A stretch of DNA of 64,000 nt from Beroe forskalii (lineage: Eukaryota; Ctenophora; Nuda; Beroida; Beroidae). Where the stretch lies: assembly GCA_011033025.1 (NCBI GenBank), contig WFMF01000009.1:1178001-1242000 (forward strand). The letters are read 5' to 3'. The stretch's first letter is position 1; every line of letters starts with the position of its first letter. Under the pieces are notes generated by a model that searched no databases, was not told where the DNA came from, and saw only the letters and a list, made by a program, of their open reading frames with translations. Shown in pieces: positions 58,975 through 64,000 of this stretch. The position numbers were made by a program, and so were the translations under genes.

Positions 58975-59492
58975 GGTGTAAGCCTGTCACACCTGCGTTA
59001 TCACACCTGGTAAGCCCATCACACTCCTAAGTAAGTCATCACACCTGCAGCTCATCAACACCTTAGTGTTTTATCACACTCTTGGTAAGCTCTCACACCT
59101 TGTAAGTAAGCCTCAAACTCCTAAGTAATCTCACACTCCTGGCAAGTCACATTGTTCTAGTGAATCATCACACTCCTAAGTAAGCCTATCACACTCCTAT
59201 AAGCCTATCACACTTTGGCAAGCCTGTCACACTCCTAAGTGTAAGCCTATCACACCTAAGTAAGCCTCTCACACTCCTAAGTAAGCCCATCACACCCTAA
59301 GTAAGCCTATCACACTGGTAAGCCCACTGACTCCTGTCACACCCAGTAAGCCTCACACTCCCAAGCCTCACCCAATCCCATCAACACCTCCTAAGTAAGT
59401 TTCTGTCACACTCTAAGTAAGCCTCATCACACCCTAAGTAAGCCTGTCACATTCTGTCAAGCCTATCACACTTAAGCAAGCCTATCACAGAA
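58975..59492. repeat. ~20-22-bp minisatellite (CCTAAGTAAGCCTATCACA)
   Basis: Irregular copies of CACACTCCTAAGTAAGCCTAT fill the end of the intron before the cullin exon, followed by an A13 run at about 59490. The unit is far less uniform than the 21-bp array beside it. Confidence 0.92.
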
Positions 59493-59655
59493 AAAAAAAA
59501 AAAGGGTTAATTGACATCTATTCATCTAATATTTAGTGTAGACTAAAGAGTGTATAATTTGTTTTGAAAATAAGTTAATACTATCATTATCCAACCAATC
59601 AATTTTACCTGTAATTAAATCCACTTAATTTCATCCCCTTTCTCCTTTTTGTCAG

Positions 59656-59787
59656 GTCATCCAGCTGTCGAAGGAACGTTTCACCCCGAGTGTGAGTATG
59701 ATTAAGAAGGTGATTGAGATTCTCATCGACAAGCAGTATCTTGAGAGGAACGAGGAGCATAAAGACTTGTATCAGTACCTTGCTTAA
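59656..59787 (+). CDS. Cullin C-terminal exon (cullin-2/1 type)
   Basis: A 132-nt terminal exon after acceptor TTCTCCTTTTTGTCAG, phase 0: VIQLSKERFTPSVSMIKKVI, EILIDKQYLERNEEHKDLYQ and YLA then TAA. This is the winged-helix B end of a cullin: R-F-x-P-S-[VI]-S-M-I-K-K-x-I-E-x-L-I-D-K-[QE]-Y-[LI]-E-R and a final Y-x-Y-[LV]-A. S-M-I-K-K and L-I-D-K-Q-Y favour cullin-2, while the Y-L-A end is like cullin-1. Cullins are scaffolds of RING ubiquitin ligases. The neddylated lysine lies in preceding exons, which are not seen; about 1.9 kb of minisatellite lies just upstream. A complete gene is not shown. Confidence 0.9.
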   Translation, partial: VIQLSKERFTPSVSMIKKVIEILIDKQYLERNEEHKDLYQYLA

Positions 59788-59799
59788 TGGTGAGTCTCA

Positions 59800-60031
59800 T
59801 GAACTATTGAGAACTTTGGACTTGAATCAGTACTTCGCCTAATTAGTCTCATGAACTAATGAACTATTGATAAGTACTTTAGACTTCAAAAAACCGTTCT
59901 CCGTTTCTGAGGTGATGGTTTCTGAATGCTTTGTTTAATGTTTGAATACTCGATTGGAGGAATTGCTGTGAGGTTTATGAATTAAGATCTACAAAATTGA
60001 AAATAAAAAAGCCTCTCAAGAATATACTAGA
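59800..60031. other. Region after the cullin stop
   Basis: Contains an imperfect repeat of the exon-end sequence (GACTTGAATCAGTACTTCGCC, then TGAACTATTGA). It probably includes the 3' UTR. No clear AATAAA was located before the inserted element. Confidence 0.35.
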
Positions 60032-63000
60032 GTAGCCCAGACTAAGTCAGTATGCAACATTCGAGTGGACAAAGTTGCTCAACGGTTTTTGGTAGTTCTA
60101 ACTGTCCTTTATCAGAAAAATTAACTGCCCTTCCGTGAATCGACGTCATGGGGGGTGCTAGGGCCACGCCCATTTTTCGCACGGTTAAGCGGCTGTAACT
60201 CCGGTTCCTTTGGGAGTTGAGAGCAAACGTTCCACCTCAAAATGACCGCAATGGGCATATTATGGCAGGCGGGTGATGGTTCTGAAGCCCTCAGACCTTC
60301 CGTTTTCGAGTTACAGTCAAAAAACTGATTTTCGTCACCCTTGAACCAACGCAGGTAAAAATCGTAACTTTCATTCCTTTTGGAGTTTGGCATGAACCAA
60401 CCAGGTTAAAATAACCACTTTCATCTAATTATAGGGGATATATGATGGTTTTGAAGCCATACGACCTCCTATTTTGTATAAAATGCACAAAAATAGAGAT
60501 TTCAGTAGTTACGTAGCCACAGAACCTTATCAAAACTAATATGATTTTTTTCTTCTCCACCTACTCCAGGACTTAAGGTCCATCCGTTAGCAATGTTTAC
60601 TAGCCCTTCAGATCATGTAGAATCGATGTAGCTTTATCAAGGCATCTGATCTTCATGGCAACAAGTCGATATTGACCACGCCCTTTTTTAAGGTCACGCG
60701 CAGTCTTGATATTTCATAACTTGGCTCAGGAAGGTCATACGACGTAGAGACTTTGTTTTGGGCACCAACGAAGCTCAAAGACCATGTTTGTATACTACTG
60801 GTTCCTTAGCATGCATGCTTTAAAATGCTCAGGAAGAGAGTTATGGGCGAAAAAATGATTTTTTGGGCATCAACTGAACATAGCAGAGTCGATTTTTGTA
60901 CCTTGGCCCAGGAAAGTCGTTAGGAATTCGTTTTGGGTGCAAATGAATTGTAATAGCCATGTTCATACAGTACAGCATGTTAATAAACATTTTTCAGCAA
61001 GAGAGTTATGGGCGAAAAACTGATGTTTCTGGGCATCCACAGGGCAAAGCGGAGGCGATTATTATATCTTAGCCCAGGAAGATCGTAGAGACTTTGCTTT
61101 GGGCGCAAACGGAGTGCAATTGTCATATTGTTAAATATGTACAACAAGCATATGCCCTAAAATGGTCAGGAAGGGAGTTATGGGCGAAAAACTGATTTTT
61201 GGGCACCAGTGATGCATAGCACCTACCCATTGTACGCATTGTCTGCTTCCAATGGGAACCTAAGTCCCAATTAGACCACCTGCTGTAGGCAGCGTGTGGT
61301 CCAATCTATTATTGAGTTTGAGTTCGGTGTAGTGTAGCCTGGAACTGGAGTTAGATCAGGAATGTTTCTCAAGAGGCTTCCAAGTTGAGGATGATCAAGG
61401 CAAGAGGTGGGATGTCAGTCTTGATTTGAATGCCTCAAAGGATAGAGGACTTAATTGTCTTTTGGAACAACATTCCACAAACTCTGACCAGGAACGGCAA
61501 ATGAGTGATTGTTCAGCGATTTCGTTAGGGTTGTTGCCTTCGTAGAGACTTCGTATTGGTCTTTAAGACTATAAGAAGCCAGATAGCCATGCTTATACTT
61601 TTACATACGAATTTCTAACAATTTCTATATAAACATGGCCATTTTTCTTCTTTTAAGACCAAATTAAAGTTTTACTTGCTGTACATCATTAGATGTCCTA
61701 TATACTGGGAAGTGTGAATCTAAGCCATCAAGGAACTGGAATCCACCTAACATGCTTTTACATGCAACATCATTTGATATCCTTCTAGGAAAGATTGAAG
61801 AGGCTTGGTCTGATGTCCCTCCAGAGGTAAAGAGCGGTAACGTGTAAAGAGCGGTATGTGATAATGGGCAATGCACATGTGAAAGATCTGGCAGTGTGCT
61901 GAATGAAACGACCTAGGATTCTTCTTTTATGATCACCCTTGACTCGGATTTTGGAAGCTGCTGTTTTATCTTCATGAATAAACCCATCGCCAATAACCGC
62001 AGCAGACCAGCAGATATCTGTGTGGAAATTTAGGAAAAATGAGGAAATTTCATAATTTCGGTGGAAATTTTTGGCAAAGGACAGTAAAGCTCAACTTATT
62101 TAGATTGCAAGACTTCGAAATTCATTCCGTTTTAGGTTTCTTGTAACAATCACTATGAGGTTACAATTTCATCTAATCAGAACGTGTAGCTTCTGGGGGC
62201 TGCCGCTCCCAGACCCCTGCTTGTCATTCGGAATTCATTCCTCTTTAGGTTTCTTGCATAATTTCCCTTGAAATTTCGACTAAAATTAGGGTAAAAATCT
62301 CTATGAGGTTACAATTTTGTATACTCAGAACGTCTGGCTTCTGGGGGCTGCCGCCCCCAGACCCCTGCTTTTCATCTCAAATTCACCTCGTGTTAGGAGT
62401 CTTGTGTTAGTTACCTTGAAATTTCTGCTAAAATTAGGGTAAGAATCCTTAAGAGGTGACAATTTCATTTACTCAGAACGTCTGGCTTCTGGGGGCTGCC
62501 GCCCCCAGACCCCTGCTTGTCATTCGAAATTCATTTTGCCTTAGATTTCCTATGCCCAGCACCTTGGGGGGGGGTGAAGCCCAAAAAAAACCAAGCCCTA
62601 CCCTACTTTTCCGATTCTTGGGCTAGGTTTTTTTTGGTTTTTTTTGGTTTTTTTTGGTTTTTTTTGGTTTTTTTTGGGTTACATTTTAGTAATTTCTAGC
62701 ACCTAATAAAAAGGCAACAACCCTCACAAAGACACGAAATCGATGTATGAACAATCATTTGCCGTCCTTGGTCTGAGGTTTTGGAATGCTGTTCCAAAAG
62801 ACAATTAAGTCCTCCATCCTAGGAAGCATTCAAATCAAGACTGACATCCTACCTCTTGCCTTGATCATCCTAAAATTGGAAGCCTCTTAAGAAACATTCC
62901 TGATCCACCCCCAGTTCCAGGTAACACTACACCGAACTCAAACTCAATACTGGATTGGACCACGGGCTGCCTGAAGCAGGTAGTCTAATTGGGACTTGGG

Positions 63001-64000
63001 TCCCCGTTGGAAGCGGTCATGGGGTACAATAGGTAGATGCTACGCCAAAAAATCAGTTTTTTTGCTGATAATATGAGGGCATATGTTTAGCATGTTGTAA
63101 TAAACATGACCATTGCACTCCGTTTGCGCCCAAAGCAAAGGTACAATAATCGCCTCCACTTTGCCCTGTGGATGCCCAGAAAAATCAGTTTTTTGCCCAT
63201 AACTCTCATGCTGAGAAATGTTTATTAACATGCCGTACTGTATAAACAATAAACATGGCTATTACAATTCATTTGCATCCAAAACGAATTCCTAACGACT
63301 TTCCTGGGCCAAGATACAAAAATTGACTCTGCTATGTTCAGTTGATGCCCAAAAAATCATTTTTTCGCCCATAACTCTCTTCCTGAGCATTTTAAAGCAT
63401 GGATGCTTAGGAACCAGTAGTATACAAACATGGTCTTTGAGCTTCGTTGGTGCCCAAAACAAAGTCTCTACGTCGTATGACCTTCCTGAGCCAAGTTATG
63501 AAATATCAAGACTGCGCGTGACCTTAAAATAGGGTGTTGTCAATATCGACTTGTTGCCATGAAGATCAGATGCCTTGATAAAGCTACATCGATTCTACAT
63601 GATCTGAAGGGCTAGTAAACATTGCTAACGGATGGACCTTACGTCCTGGAGTTGGTGGAGAAGAAAAAAATCATATTAGTTTTGATAAGGTTCGGTGGCT
63701 ACGTAGCTACTGAAATCTCTTTTTTGTGCATTTTCTACAAAATAGGAGGTCGTATGGCTTCAAAACCATCATATATCCCCTATAATTAGATGAAAGTGGT
63801 TATTTTAACCTGGTTGGTTCATGCCAAACTCCAAAAGGAATGAAAGTTACGATTTTTACCTTGCGTTGGTTCGCGGGTGACGAAAAATCAGTTTTTTGAC
63901 TGTAACTCGAAAACGGAAGGTCTGAGGGCTTCAAAACCATCACCCGCCTGCCATAATGTGCCCATTGCGGTCATTTTGAGGTGGAACGTTTGCTCTCAAC
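60032..64000. mobile_element. Long-inverted-repeat element, copy 2 (truncated by window)
   Basis: It begins AGTAGCCCAG at 60032. The left arm runs to about 61530 and matches the inverse of the right arm from about 62705 to the window end. The order is the same as copy 1 (GAGTTATGGGCGAAAAACTG modules, decayed LINE tail, loop). The left arm is uninterrupted and supplies the empty site for the foldback insertion in copy 1. An extra ~740 bp (61967-62704) interrupts the loop region. ORFs in the arms are frameshifted or lack any domain. Confidence 0.8.
61967..62704. repeat. Insertion with hairpin units and a T8GG repeat
   Basis: Absent from the same place in copy 1 (near 48885). It holds three ~150-bp units each ending in CTGGGGGCTGCCGCCCCCAG plus ACCCCTGCT (near 62195, 62342 and 62490), as at 36.1-36.6 kb, then a G10 run and five TTTTTTTTGG units at 62628-62680. 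Confidence 0.8.

Overview
The window looks like a repeat-dominated piece of a metazoan (probably invertebrate) nuclear genome. Spliced exons with GT/AG borders, a copine, a cullin C-terminus, an RRM protein, Helitrons, MITEs and satellites all point to an animal; nothing looks prokaryotic. The taxon cannot be fixed from sequence alone. One 100-base N gap (21474-21573) shows a draft assembly. The many short ORFs inside satellites and minisatellites are artefacts and are not annotated as genes.

Layout. 1-8220: head-to-tail ~346-bp satellite, forward. 8.2-11.1 kb: non-coding with a MITE-like element and minisatellites. 11.2-11.8 kb: two phase-matched minus-strand exons of one gene (DUF445-like at best). 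13.7-19.5 kb: minus-strand coding segments of unrecognised genes, including a tandemly duplicated two-exon module with stops and a frameshift, a 508-bp exon interrupted by one TGA, and a phase-matched exon pair at 19.1-19.4 kb. 19.6-22.2 kb: 99-bp and ~20-bp tandem arrays around the gap, then two more minus exons (22.35 and 22.7 kb). 24.8-41.9 kb: four more blocks of the same satellite, three reversed and one forward, with two plus-strand copine exons (26.9 and 28.5 kb) between two reversed blocks. A decayed satellite relic follows to about 42.3 kb.

42.8-50.4 kb: a long-inverted-repeat element whose left arm is split by a 4077-bp foldback-type transposon with 8-bp target duplications; a second copy of the host element in the same window supplies the empty site. 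50.6-55.5 kb: a cluster of related non-autonomous Helitrons in both orientations, two of them joined directly head to tail, one carrying a nested 637-bp element with 8-bp duplications. 55.9-57.0 kb: four phase-consistent minus-strand exons of an RRM protein. 57.6-59.5 kb: two minisatellites. 59.7 kb: the terminal exon of a cullin (cullin-2/1 type), plus strand. 60.0 kb to the end: a second long-inverted-repeat element running off the window.

No operon or pathway links the genes. The biology visible here is mainly genome structure: nested transposons, a homogenising satellite with two subfamilies, and conserved hairpins in repeats.
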